DNA of 64,000 nucleotides from Paludibacteraceae bacterium (lineage in GTDB: Bacteria; Bacteroidota; Bacteroidia; Bacteroidales; Paludibacteraceae), in the NCBI GenBank assembly GCA_024400115.1, contig JAKSNF010000006.1:27613-91612 (forward strand), given 5' to 3'. Below the pieces are notes generated by a model that saw only the letters and a list, made by a program, of their open reading frames with translations, made no database searches and had not been told where the DNA came from. The translations under genes were made by a program, and so were the position numbers. Each line of letters begins with the position of its first letter. Positions within the stretch are counted from its first letter, which is position 1. Positions 8,968 through 16,395 of the stretch are shown one piece after another.

Positions 8968-10152
8968 TTAGTTAAATTTGTTTATTTGTTCTTTCAAGAA
9001 TTGTTCTAATTGTTCTTTATTGGGTAGTTGTAACATATATGTAGATACGAAGATATTATTGTCTAACCCCGCTAATGCATATTCAACCATCTTTTTACCT
9101 TTTTTGGTACACAATAAAATACCGACAGGATCATTATCTCCTTCACATTTTTCATTCTCCTTATAATATGATACATAAGCATTTAATTGCCCAATATTTT
9201 GATGAGAAAATGCTTCATCCTTTAGCTCTATAATTACATGGCAATGCAAAATACGATTGTAAAAAACAAGATCGGGATAATAATATTCATCATCAATAAT
9301 AATCCGAGGTTGCCGCGCTTCAAAACAAAAGCCCCGACCCAATTCTAACATAAATTCTTGCAAGTGGTCTATCAACGCAGATTCTAAATCATCCTCAGTC
9401 ACCACCTCTTTTGCTTGCAGTCCTAAAAATTCAAATGTGTATGGTTCTTTAATTGATAAAGAAGCGGTATTTGTTCCTTGACTTAGTGTAATCAATTTAT
9501 CTTTATTTTTACTTAGACCTATCCGAATATATAAATTAGAATCTATTTGACGTCTTAATTCCCGAACCGACCAATTGCAACGCATACATTCTTGTTCATA
9601 GAAATAACGTTCTAAACAATCATTAATGGTTAGTAATTCGCGTATATGCGAGAATGATAAATGGCTTAAAATATCTTTCCCGCTAGTGAATAACTTGTCC
9701 TTGGATGCGGGATTATTAGTCTGATCGTCTAATTTATGCGACGGTGTTGCACAAATTGGTGCTATGAATTTATGCGACAATGTCGCAGATTTCTCATGAT
9801 TGAAATTTTGCACCATCTGCGGATAGTTTTGGTAAAAAGAACGTGATAGCTGCAATAATGTTTCATTAATACCCTTTTTATTTACACGAGCAACTATTTC
9901 TTTCAAAAGCCGTGTTCCATATTCCGCCCGCTCTGTCCCTTTTTGCTCATATTCCACAATATAATAGCCTATCAACCAATTGCGCATTGTTTGCAACCGA
10001 TTGATAGCCTTGACAGCACCCCCTTGAGCCGCATCATGAGCAGAACTAATAGCGAAGCACAAGTCCTCAATAGAAGGCTTGGTCTGAGTTGTCCAATCGG
10101 GCACGACTAAGATTTGTCCATCATTACTATATATTTCCATTTCTTTATTCAT
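8968..10152 (-). CDS. YhcG-type PD-(D/E)XK nuclease domain protein (DUF1016)
   Basis: A 394-residue cytoplasmic protein of the YhcG family (DUF1016). The N-terminal half (AISSAHDAAQGGAVKAINRLQ to QMVQNF) matches the DUF1016 N-domain, and the C-terminal half contains the nuclease-like core: PDLVFYNRILHCHVIIELKD gives the D...ExK-like pattern. The family is implicated in recombination or nuclease functions. The hinge between the halves (plus-strand 9731-9787) contains two 21-nt imperfect direct copies 36 bp apart, giving a 12-residue repeat with SHKF/SHKL. The gene is AT-rich compared with neighbouring housekeeping genes and stands alone, which suggests horizontal acquisition. Its promoter is about 160 nt upstream, leaving a long leader. 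The start could also be the ATG at 10140. Confidence 0.85.
   Translation of the reverse strand: MNKEMEIYSNDGQILVVPDWTTQTKPSIEDLCFAISSAHDAAQGGAVKAINRLQTMRNWLIGYYIVEYEQKGTERAEYGTRLLKEIVARVNKKGINETLLQLSRSFYQNYPQMVQNFNHEKSATLSHKFIAPICATPSHKLDDQTNNPASKDKLFTSGKDILSHLSFSHIRELLTINDCLERYFYEQECMRCNWSVRELRRQIDSNLYIRIGLSKNKDKLITLSQGTNTASLSIKEPYTFEFLGLQAKEVVTEDDLESALIDHLQEFMLELGRGFCFEARQPRIIIDDEYYYPDLVFYNRILHCHVIIELKDEAFSHQNIGQLNAYVSYYKENEKCEGDNDPVGILLCTKKGKKMVEYALAGLDNNIFVSTYMLQLPNKEQLEQFLKEQINKFN
9731..9787 (-). repeat. 36-bp period duplication in YhcG hinge
   Basis: Two 21-nt near-identical copies (9731-9751 and 9767-9787) encode repeated ATLSHKF / ATPSHKL segments in the linker between the two domains. 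Confidence 0.75.
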
Positions 10153-10313
10153 AAAGGAAGTGTTTGCGAGTATAAACAAACTAAGCCACCACCCTCAAAA
10201 GAGGATAGTGACTCGTATAGATGCCGGTGGATATGTGTGCCGAATACTTAAAAGTTTCCATAAACTGTAGTGTGCCTGATTAGCTGTTTACTGTCTTATT
10301 TCGAAATCGACTG
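10153..10313 (-). other. long leader of the YhcG gene
   Basis: About 155 nt between the predicted transcription start near 10310 and the ATG at 10152. It holds no credible ORF. CACCCTCAAAAGAGG-type short inverted segments suggest possible structure; no known riboswitch is recognised. Confidence 0.4.
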
Positions 10314-10345
10314 CAAATATACAACAAAAATTTGGGATGAGCAAA
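10314..10345 (-). promoter_or_regulatory. promoter of YhcG gene
   Basis: Minus-strand TTTG (10345-10342) and TATATTTG (10321-10314) with 20 nt spacing. Confidence 0.7.
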
Positions 10346-10502
10346 TATTTTGGGTACAAAATTGATTTTTTAATCAAATAATAGTACTTTTGGGATATAT
10401 TTTGGGAGCTCGCTCACGAAAATATGGAACAAAAGGACTATTAGGAGGCGACAGCCGTTGTACCCAAATACTTGCTCATTTTGATAAACGCGCGACCGTA
10501 CA

Positions 10503-10541
10503 TTCGAGGTGGGCTCGCGCAGCGAGGTCGGTGCCCTCGAA
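10503..10541 (+). repeat. 39-bp dispersed repeat, copy 1
   Basis: Begins TTCGAGG and ends CCTCGAA (inverted ends). A second copy at 33691-33729 differs at four positions. It lies in the intergenic region upstream of a secreted-protein gene. Confidence 0.8.
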
Positions 10542-10593
10542 ATACAACTTTTTTTTGATATATGCAAGAGATTTGAGAAAAAAAAATATTTTG

Positions 10594-10625
10594 TTTGCAT
10601 ATATGAGAAAAATGTCGTATCTTTG
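10594..10625 (+). promoter_or_regulatory. promoter abutting the start codon at 10630
   Basis: TTTG at 10594-10597, 20 nt spacer, TATCTTTG at 10618-10625. Transcription is expected within a few bases of the ATG at 10630, so the mRNA may be leaderless. Confidence 0.7.
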
Positions 10626-10629
10626 CAGC

Positions 10630-12621
10630 ATGAAACGAAATATCCTTATATTATTTACATGCCTGTGCGCCTACGTGAGCGCATACGCGGGCGTGACAAC
10701 GTACGAGTTTAAGAACATCAAATGGGCAAGCCAAGTGGGCGCAACGCCTTGTGACGGCAAGACCGACGGCTGGACTTGCGACAAAGAGGCGTCCGAGTAT
10801 ATGACCGGTCGCACCGATGCCCAAGGGCGTCTCTATAGTCAAGGCGTGAGCGTGAAGACAGGCACCTCCGGTGCCGGTGCGACCTCCGTCAAGTCGTTTA
10901 CTTCCGTTCGCCGTATCGACTTCAATTTCTGCCAAAACGCCAGCAAAGGACGCGGTATCATTTACGTCCAAGTGGGCGATAACCCTTACGACAGTATCGT
11001 CGTTACCAAACCCGCTACTTCCGGTTCGGGCGTCTATCTGCGCGACTCCATCGTTCGCTTGTCCACCCCTTATTCGGGCAAAATACGCTTCTGGATAAGC
11101 TGTACCGAGAACGCCATTAACCTCAACGCTATCTCTATTCGCGCTGAGGAAGGCGGAACGAACCCGTTCACGCAAGCCACCTACCAACTCGTGACCGACG
11201 CCAAGCAACTGAAAGATAGCGACCTCGTCATCTTTGGCGTGGCGGACGGCGTGACGAATAAGATAATGGGTTATTACGACCCCGAAGTGAGTAAGAATAA
11301 TATCCACGCCGTGGCAGCTAAGTACGCCCATAACCGCACCGAAGTGGAAGCCAATGAAGAAATGGCTTACCTCTTCCACTACCTTCCCGAACCCGGTGGA
11401 ACCAACGGTGTGTGGTACATAGAGGATGTTGGTTACGGAGACCTCTTCCTCGTGGCTGATGGCGGACGCACCAAGAATAAACTGACCCTCTGGGATAAGA
11501 TCGAATCGCCCTCGTATGGTAATTTCGGTATGTGGACCATCACAATTGCCGATGATGGTGCGGCTATCGTGGAAAACCAAGGAACGAGCGAACGTAAGTT
11601 CATGCAGTATAACGCTACCGACCAACTCTTTGGCTGCTATGCCGACAGGAACTCACAAACGAAAGTCGCCCTCTATCGCTATACCGAAGCCATCGGTACG
11701 GACGAACCCGCCATCGCTGCACCCATGGTCAATTTCGGCAACGTGCCCCTCTACTCCTCTACTCCTCTACCCCCTGTTTCGTCAAGCAAGACCATTGAGG
11801 TCAACGCCAACAAACTGACGGAGGACATATCGGCTCAGTTGAAAGAGGGCTCTATCTTCTCCCTTTCTGCCACCACCTTAGACCGTGATGGCGACCAACT
11901 GACCATCTCGTTCTCCGCTTCTGAGGAGGGGCATTATGTGGATACTTTGGTGCTCAGTTCAACAGGCGTAGTCAAACAAGTGCCCGTGATGGTGAACGTG
12001 ATTGGCGTGAAGACCGTCGCTGAGGCCGTGCAAGCCAACGATTTTGATATGATCTACCTCAATGATGTGGTTGTTACCAAGAAATACGACAAATATATCT
12101 TTGTTAGGGACGAGACGGGTTCGATGCTCATCTACGACACCGAGAATCCCACTACGGGCAAGCCTTATGGTCAAGGTTTAGAGAACGGACACGTCCTCAC
12201 TAATGTGCAAGGTCGCTTCAAGAACTACTACGGTGTACCCGAGATAACGCCTACTGCCGCTTGGACCGTTGCCACACAGAAACAAACATGCCTCCCCGAA
12301 ATAGTAGAGAAAGTGGATAGCAGCGATGTGTGTCGGTATATAACCGTCACACCGGACACCAAACACCAGACACCATACACCATTGTCGATCAGTTTAATA
12401 CGGGCATTTATGTGGATGAGGAAGAACCGTTTGACGCTGTGGTGATGATTGTTCACGACGAACTGCAACTCTGGCTCGTCTCACAAACGCCAATGACCGA
12501 TTTACAAAATTCACGATGCACAATGCACAATGCAAAGTTAATCCGGAACGGACGCTTTGTCATCGTGCATAACGACCACGTTTATAATATTTTGGGTAAT
12601 GAAGACGCGACAGATAGATAA
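10630..12621 (+). CDS. secreted multidomain protein, OB-fold and C-terminal tail
   Basis: A 663-residue exported protein of unknown ligand. The signal peptide (residues 1-19, ending AYA) starts at the ATG chosen here; longer readings would extend into the promoter. Domains appear as an N-terminal beta-sandwich (VTTYEFKNIKW), a second beta region (YQLVTDAKQLKDSDLVIFGVA), an Ig-like segment (residues 375-460) and an OB-like segment (LNDVVVTKKYDKYIFVRDETG). The C-terminus LIRNGRFVIVHNDHVYNILG parallels the tail of the 629-residue protein at 7001-8890. Three short-unit arrays are read in frame: 8-bp units at 11749, ACACCAR heptamers at 12349 (TPDTKHQTP) and CACAATG heptamers at 12505. Its 3' end overlaps the next gene by 23 nt. 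Confidence 0.75.
   Translation: MKRNILILFTCLCAYVSAYAGVTTYEFKNIKWASQVGATPCDGKTDGWTCDKEASEYMTGRTDAQGRLYSQGVSVKTGTSGAGATSVKSFTSVRRIDFNFCQNASKGRGIIYVQVGDNPYDSIVVTKPATSGSGVYLRDSIVRLSTPYSGKIRFWISCTENAINLNAISIRAEEGGTNPFTQATYQLVTDAKQLKDSDLVIFGVADGVTNKIMGYYDPEVSKNNIHAVAAKYAHNRTEVEANEEMAYLFHYLPEPGGTNGVWYIEDVGYGDLFLVADGGRTKNKLTLWDKIESPSYGNFGMWTITIADDGAAIVENQGTSERKFMQYNATDQLFGCYADRNSQTKVALYRYTEAIGTDEPAIAAPMVNFGNVPLYSSTPLPPVSSSKTIEVNANKLTEDISAQLKEGSIFSLSATTLDRDGDQLTISFSASEEGHYVDTLVLSSTGVVKQVPVMVNVIGVKTVAEAVQANDFDMIYLNDVVVTKKYDKYIFVRDETGSMLIYDTENPTTGKPYGQGLENGHVLTNVQGRFKNYYGVPEITPTAAWTVATQKQTCLPEIVEKVDSSDVCRYITVTPDTKHQTPYTIVDQFNTGIYVDEEEPFDAVVMIVHDELQLWLVSQTPMTDLQNSRCTMHNAKLIRNGRFVIVHNDHVYNILGNEDATDR
11749..11772 (+). 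repeat. 8-bp unit array CTCTACTC
   Basis: Three 8-bp units in frame inside the secreted-protein gene, coding roughly for LYSSTPLP. Confidence 0.8.
12349..12383 (+). repeat. heptamer array ACACCAR type
   Basis: Five 7-bp units (ACACCGG, ACACCAA, ACACCAG, ACACCAT twice), in frame as TPDTKHQTP. The same family and frame occur in manA at 16588-16622. Confidence 0.9.
12505..12532 (+). repeat. heptamer array CACAATG type
   Basis: Four 7-bp units (CAAAATT, CACGATG, CACAATG twice), in frame inside the secreted-protein gene. Related units occur in inverse orientation at 55441 and 62537. Confidence 0.85.
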
Positions 12622-13003
12622 TAAGGAATACGTGTTTTGCGAGTGGCGACGTAAGTTCGTGCGCTTGACACCGGAAGAGTGGGTGAGGCAGACCTTCCTC
12701 ACACGCCTCATGACCGACTACGGTTACCCCAAGGAGAAGATTGCCGTAGAGGTTTTCCTTGGGGGCAAACGTGCTGACGCCGTCGTCTATGGCGAGGCAC
12801 TGCAACCGCTTATGATCATCGAGTTCAAGGCAGAGACAGTCGCTTTGACCCAAAAGACGCTGGACCAAGCCGCCGTTTATAACCGCCAACTGCACGTGCC
12901 CTACCTCATTCTGCATAACGGCCCCACCTCTATCCTCGCCCAAATAGAACCGGATGTAGTGTTTCTCAATGAGATTCCTATCTACTCTAAACTATTAAAC
13001 TAG
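12599..13003 (+). CDS. stand-alone HsdR N-terminal-like (restriction-type nuclease) domain protein
   Basis: A 134-residue protein resembling the N-terminal nuclease domain of type I restriction R subunits (HSDR_N_2 type). Visible landmarks are RLTPEEWVRQTFLTRLM, the acidic residues in KIAVEVFLGGKRADAVVY, and IIEFKAE, together giving the D...ExK nuclease pattern. No helicase domain, methylase or specificity subunit is nearby, so this is not a restriction system. Single-domain forms of this size are common in Bacteroidales; the role is unknown. The ATG at 12599 lies inside the preceding ORF (23 nt overlap). The stop codon at 13001-13003 is the TAG of an ACTAGAC core belonging to a composite heptamer array, so the last residues (YSKLLN) are repeat-encoded. 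Confidence 0.75.
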   Translation: MKTRQIDNKEYVFCEWRRKFVRLTPEEWVRQTFLTRLMTDYGYPKEKIAVEVFLGGKRADAVVYGEALQPLMIIEFKAETVALTQKTLDQAAVYNRQLHVPYLILHNGPTSILAQIEPDVVFLNEIPIYSKLLN

Positions 13004-13045
13004 ACGGCTACTCTAAACTCTAAACTCTCCACTCTAAACTATACA
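12985..13045 (+). repeat. composite heptamer array with ACTAGAC core
   Basis: CTCTAAA, CTATTAA, core ACTAGAC-GGCTA, then CTCTAAA twice, CTCTCCA, CTCTAAA, CTATACA. It fills the gap between the HsdR-N-like gene and phoH, and its TAG terminates the former. Confidence 0.92.
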
Positions 13046-13047
13046 AC

Positions 13048-13986
13048 ATGGACACTCTTATCGAACTAAACTCCAACCTTGACACCCCTACTTTCTATGG
13101 TGTTAACAACCGCAATATGTCCACCCTCAAGGACCAGCACCCGCAGGTGCGTGTCGTGGCGCGTGGCTACCAAATCAAAGTGAGCGGAAGCGAGAAAGAC
13201 ATCCTTCGCTTTGAGCATAACCTCCGTCTGTGCGAGGCTTTCTGCTTGCAGCATAACGTTCTGGACGAGAACCGAATCCTCATGCTTATCCATGGCGAAC
13301 AACCCTCTGAAAGCATTGAGGACAACCTCATTCTGCACGGTGTCAACGGGCGCGCTATCGTGGCTCGTTCGGCTAACCAGCAACGCCTTGTGGAGGAGTA
13401 CGAGAACAACGACCTGCTCTTTGCTATCGGTCCTGCCGGTAGCGGTAAGACCTATACTGCCATTGCCCTTGCCGTTCGTGCCCTCAAGAACAAAGAGGTA
13501 CGGCGTATCATCCTAAGCCGCCCTGCCGTGGAGGCAGGTGAGAAACTCGGTTTCTTGCCCGGCGACATGAAGGAGAAGATAGACCCCTATCTGCAACCGC
13601 TCTATGACGCTCTCCAAGATATGATTCCGGGGGTTAAGTTAGCAGAGTTGATGGAAAAAGGGACTATTCAGATTGCTCCTCTCGCTTTCATGCGCGGACG
13701 CACCTTAGCGGACGCTATCGTTATCTTAGACGAGGCGCAGAACACCACCATCCCGCAACTCAAGATGTTTCTCACGCGTTTAGGTATCCATGGTAAGATG
13801 ATTGTCACGGGCGACCTTACACAGATCGACCTGCCCGCCTCGCAGCGTTCCGGCCTCAAAGATGCGATAGAGCGTTTGAGCGATATACGTGGTATCTCCA
13901 TTGTGGAGTTTAATCAGAAGGACATCGTCCGTCACCCCTTAGTAGGCAAGATCGTCACCGCCTACGCCAAACCGGTAGAAGATTAG
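13048..13986 (+). CDS. PhoH-like ATPase (YbeZ family)
   Basis: A 312-residue cytoplasmic P-loop ATPase of the PhoH/YbeZ family, usually linked to RNA metabolism and ribosome maturation. An N-terminal KH-like region (residues 25-70) is followed by a linker, Walker A GPAGSGKT near residue 130, the RPAVEAGEKLGFLPGD segment that is diagnostic of the family, Walker B AIVILDEAQN, and the sensor-like VTGDLTQIDLP. The length is normal (about 320). It follows the HsdR-N-like gene after a composite repeat. The usual partner YbeY is not adjacent. Confidence 0.92.
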   Translation: MDTLIELNSNLDTPTFYGVNNRNMSTLKDQHPQVRVVARGYQIKVSGSEKDILRFEHNLRLCEAFCLQHNVLDENRILMLIHGEQPSESIEDNLILHGVNGRAIVARSANQQRLVEEYENNDLLFAIGPAGSGKTYTAIALAVRALKNKEVRRIILSRPAVEAGEKLGFLPGDMKEKIDPYLQPLYDALQDMIPGVKLAELMEKGTIQIAPLAFMRGRTLADAIVILDEAQNTTIPQLKMFLTRLGIHGKMIVTGDLTQIDLPASQRSGLKDAIERLSDIRGISIVEFNQKDIVRHPLVGKIVTAYAKPVED

Positions 13987-13994
13987 TTCTTCTC

Positions 13995-14029
13995 GTTTCT
14001 CGTTTTTCGTTTCTCGTTTCTTGTTTCTC
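13995..14029 (+). repeat. heptamer array GTTTCTC type
   Basis: Five 7-bp units (GTTTCTC, GTTTTTC, GTTTCTC, GTTTCTT, GTTTCTC) directly after the phoH stop codon. Confidence 0.9.
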
Positions 14030-14213
14030 TCCCCGCTCGTCGGGACGTCTTGCCGTCCCTTGCCGCGGGGCGCTCCCTCTCCGCTTCCTGTCGCGCTTTG
14101 CTGCGCTGCAGCGCTCCTCTCTGCCAATCTGTCATAACCTCTGCCACTTTGCCATCGTACTAAGCGAATTGCGACGATGGCACACTTTTTGCAGTGTATT
14201 TCTATGCTATCTC

Positions 14214-14301
14214 TCCCGACGGTCACCCGACAGTCACCCGACAGTCACCCGACAGTCGCGAGACAGTGAACCGACTGTCATAAGACGGTCACGAGTAGGT
14301 C
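14214..14301 (+). repeat. 11-bp unit array, eight units
   Basis: Eight exact 11-bp steps with consensus ACCCGACAGTC. Three central units are identical; outer units decay but keep GACnGTC or GGTC. It ends 80 bp before the gene at 14382. Arrays with the same period are at 29254 and 62213. Confidence 0.9.
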
Positions 14302-14381
14302 ATAGCGCCTTTGCAGCACCTATCAAACACATGTACCCATCCTATTAACGTATTGTTTAACTATAAAAACACTATTTATCT

Positions 14382-14864
14382 ATGAAAGGAACACCAGGAG
14401 GCCCTTATGCCGATTATCACGGCAAGACGAGCCGTAAAGACAAAGGCTATTTTTATGCTGTAAATGGTCAGCAGTATTATCGTGAACGTGAGGAAAATTA
14501 CCAGCAGAACCAATCTCCGCGTCAAAAGTGGAACTCGGCTGCTTTTAAGTATGCTCATCAACAAATGCTTTTGCTCAATACGCCGGAAGGCAAACAACAG
14601 ATGGAGCAGGCGTGGAAGGATGCCACAAAGATGTTGGTAGGCAAACCTTATGCCTCTGCTTCTAAATGGCAGTTTGCCTCTTTCCAACAGCAATGGAAAC
14701 TTGACCACCCCTTTGAGCAGTGGTATGAGGCTTATTTGGCAGACATTTCAGAAGAAGCAGAGAAGAAGACAGCTTCTGAATCAACCTCTCAGTACATGCT
14801 CCAACAGCAAATCAAGGCTCTCCGTGCCCAACTCGCCGAACTCGAGAAAAGAAAAGAGAAGTAA
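14382..14864 (+). CDS. hypothetical protein with C-terminal coiled coil
   Basis: A 160-residue soluble protein not assigned to a named family. The N-terminus (GGPYADYHGKTSRKDKGYFY) recalls the short glycine-lysine openings of small Bacteroidales proteins of the type 'GKxSxxDGxYYRxxxGKQ', but this is only a resemblance. Residues 30-110 are rich in glutamine, lysine and aromatic residues. Residues about 135-160 (QYMLQQQIKALRAQLAELEK) form a heptad coiled coil. No signal peptide or membrane segment is seen. It lies 80 bp after an 11-bp unit array, and no TAnnTTTG box was found directly upstream. Confidence 0.6.
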   Translation: MKGTPGGPYADYHGKTSRKDKGYFYAVNGQQYYREREENYQQNQSPRQKWNSAAFKYAHQQMLLLNTPEGKQQMEQAWKDATKMLVGKPYASASKWQFASFQQQWKLDHPFEQWYEAYLADISEEAEKKTASESTSQYMLQQQIKALRAQLAELEKRKEK

Positions 14865-15119
14865 ACAAGATTCTTTATTCTTGCTTACTCACTTACTCCG
14901 CTGATGGTACAGAAGATATTTTCGTTCCTTCTCTCTCGTTTTGTGCCGCGAGCTGTAGCAAGCGTAATTATGCAAATAAAAGTGCAAAAAGCATTGAAAA
15001 GTGCACTTAGAAGTCTCGTTGTCCTTCTTTTACATCTCGTGAGCGATGGGCAAGTACGTTTGCTGGGCGGCGGAGTCTCCGCAAGCAAATATGTTTTCAT
15101 GTTTTGCAGTTATAGGCTG
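14865..15119. other. intergenic stretch with a minus-strand transcript candidate
   Basis: Between the 160-residue gene and the ATPase. A good minus-strand promoter (15120-15150) drives transcription leftward into this stretch. The only open frame there is a doubtful 71-codon ORF; a small RNA is equally possible. Confidence 0.5.
14885..15100 (-). CDS. doubtful 71-residue ORF or small RNA behind a good promoter
   Basis: A minus-strand frame of 71 codons starting about 15 nt after a predicted transcription start. The product is rich in Thr, Arg, Cys and Ser with one hydrophobic stretch (LFNAFCTFICIITLATA) and no recognised family. Its composition looks unlike normal proteins, so the transcript may instead be a non-coding RNA; a short hairpin (GCGGAGACTCCGC) lies near its 5' end. 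Confidence 0.25.
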   Translation of the reverse strand: MKTYLLAETPPPSKRTCPSLTRCKRRTTRLLSALFNAFCTFICIITLATARGTKRERRNENIFCTISGVSE

Positions 15120-15150
15120 CAAAATTACAACTTTTTTGCTGTATAAGCAA
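15120..15150 (-). promoter_or_regulatory. minus-strand promoter upstream of the ATPase gene
   Basis: TTG (15150-15148), 20 nt, TAATTTTG (15127-15120). It points away from the ATPase gene and matches every other promoter in the window in spacing. Confidence 0.65.
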
Positions 15151-15177
15151 GAAAAAATATAAAAATATGCGCAAAAA

Positions 15178-15209
15178 TTTGCACATATCAAAAATAAACA
15201 GTACCTTTG
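15178..15209 (+). promoter_or_regulatory. promoter of AAA ATPase gene
   Basis: TTTG at 15178-15181, 20 nt, TACCTTTG at 15202-15209. The leader of about 40 nt contains a 16-nt direct repeat (ATTATAAATACAATAA type). Confidence 0.75.
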
Positions 15210-15251
15210 CACGAGATTATTATAAATACAATAATTATAAATACAATAACT

Positions 15252-16391
15252 ATGATTCCATACCTTGAAAATCCCTTTGTTGTAGGAAGATATGTTGCTC
15301 CTGAATATTTCTGTGACCGCATAGAAGAGACAAATATGTTGATGCAGCATATCATCAATGGACGCGACGTAGCCCTTGTATCTCCTCGTCGTATGGGCAA
15401 ATCAGGACTGATAGAGCATGTCTTCTTGCAATCGCCTATACGAGAGCAGTACTATACTTTTTATATTGATATTTATGGAACCAATTCGTTTGCAGAATTT
15501 GTCTATCTATTGGGGAAAAGTATCTATGAGCAACTTAAACCTAAACCAACGATTTGGAAAGAGAAGTTCTTTCAAGTTGTACGTTCCTTACAAGTAGGTG
15601 TGCAATTTGACCCTATATCAGGTACACCCAATCTGAATTTGCAATTTGGTGACATTCAAACTCCGGATATTACTTTAGACGAGATTTTTGAATATATTGA
15701 ATTAGCGGATAAACGTTGCGTCATTGCGTTTGATGAATTTCAACAAATATCCACTTATACCGACGATAAAAGTGTAGAAGCTAAACTGAGAACCAAAATT
15801 CAGCACTGCAAAAATGCACAATTTATTTACTCCGGAAGCAAACGCCATTTGATGACGCAGATGTTCTTTTCTTCCACAAAACCGTTCTATCAAAGTGCTG
15901 CTTCTATGGGATTAGATGCCATTCCATTGGAGGCTTATACTTCTTTTGTACAAGATAAGTTCGCAGAACGAGGTAAGGCTATTTCCCCAGATGTCATTGA
16001 AGCAGTTTATCATAAATACGATGGTACATCATGGTTTATACAAATGATGATGAACGAGATATTTGCTACGACCGCTCCTAATGAAACTTATACAATCCAT
16101 CGTTTAGACGAAACCAGTCAGCACCTTATCGGACGACAAGACATGGCATATCGCGAACTGATGGAACATATTCCTACCAAACAAAAGCAAGTTCTTCTTG
16201 CCATTGCTAAAGCAGGAGTGGCACAAGCAATCACTTCCGGTAATTTTATCAAAACCTATAAACTACCTTCGCCAAGTTCAGTACAAGCTGCCGTAAAAGG
16301 GTTATTAGAAGAAGATTTGATTACGCAGGAAAATGGTTGCTATCGTGTCTATGACTATTTCTTTGGCGAATGGCTAAAGGGTAGATATTGA
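15252..16391 (+). CDS. AAA+ ATPase of the archaeal-ATPase (ATPase_2) type
   Basis: A 379-residue STAND/AAA-type ATPase frequent in Bacteroidales genomes, of unknown role. The opening NPFVVGRYVAPEYFCDRIEE is the usual start of the family. The P-loop is degenerate but recognisable (SPRRMGKSGLIEHV), Walker B is CVIAFDEFQQI, and the sensor segment is FIYSGSKRHLM. The C-terminal 100 residues (QKQVLLAIAKAG to VYDYFFGEWLKGRY) look like a winged helix. The ATG at 15252 is preferred because the promoter's -7 box ends at 15209, on top of the earlier ATG. The gene is AT-rich relative to manA and glnS, consistent with acquisition. Its stop is 4 nt from the convergent manA stop. Confidence 0.8.
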   Translation: MIPYLENPFVVGRYVAPEYFCDRIEETNMLMQHIINGRDVALVSPRRMGKSGLIEHVFLQSPIREQYYTFYIDIYGTNSFAEFVYLLGKSIYEQLKPKPTIWKEKFFQVVRSLQVGVQFDPISGTPNLNLQFGDIQTPDITLDEIFEYIELADKRCVIAFDEFQQISTYTDDKSVEAKLRTKIQHCKNAQFIYSGSKRHLMTQMFFSSTKPFYQSAASMGLDAIPLEAYTSFVQDKFAERGKAISPDVIEAVYHKYDGTSWFIQMMMNEIFATTAPNETYTIHRLDETSQHLIGRQDMAYRELMEHIPTKQKQVLLAIAKAGVAQAITSGNFIKTYKLPSPSSVQAAVKGLLEEDLITQENGCYRVYDYFFGEWLKGRY

Positions 16392-16395
16392 TGTC

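Larger units (their letters stand above)
13987..14381. other. intergenic region with two kinds of arrays and hairpins
   Basis: No credible gene. It holds a GTTTCTC heptamer array (13995-14029), a GC-rich stretch with a GGGACG/CGTCCC hairpin near 14041-14058 that may help end phoH transcription, and an 88-bp array of 11-bp units (14214-14301). Confidence 0.7.

Noticed and set aside
10390..10629. Longer N-terminus for the secreted protein starting at 10390
   Set aside because: It would include the 39-bp repeat and the promoter; the ATG at 10630 begins a proper signal peptide.
12599..13003. Type I restriction-modification system
   Set aside because: Only the N-terminal nuclease-like domain is present; no helicase, methylase or specificity genes are near.
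14214..14301. CRISPR array
   Set aside because: Units are 11 bp without spacers and no cas genes are in the window.
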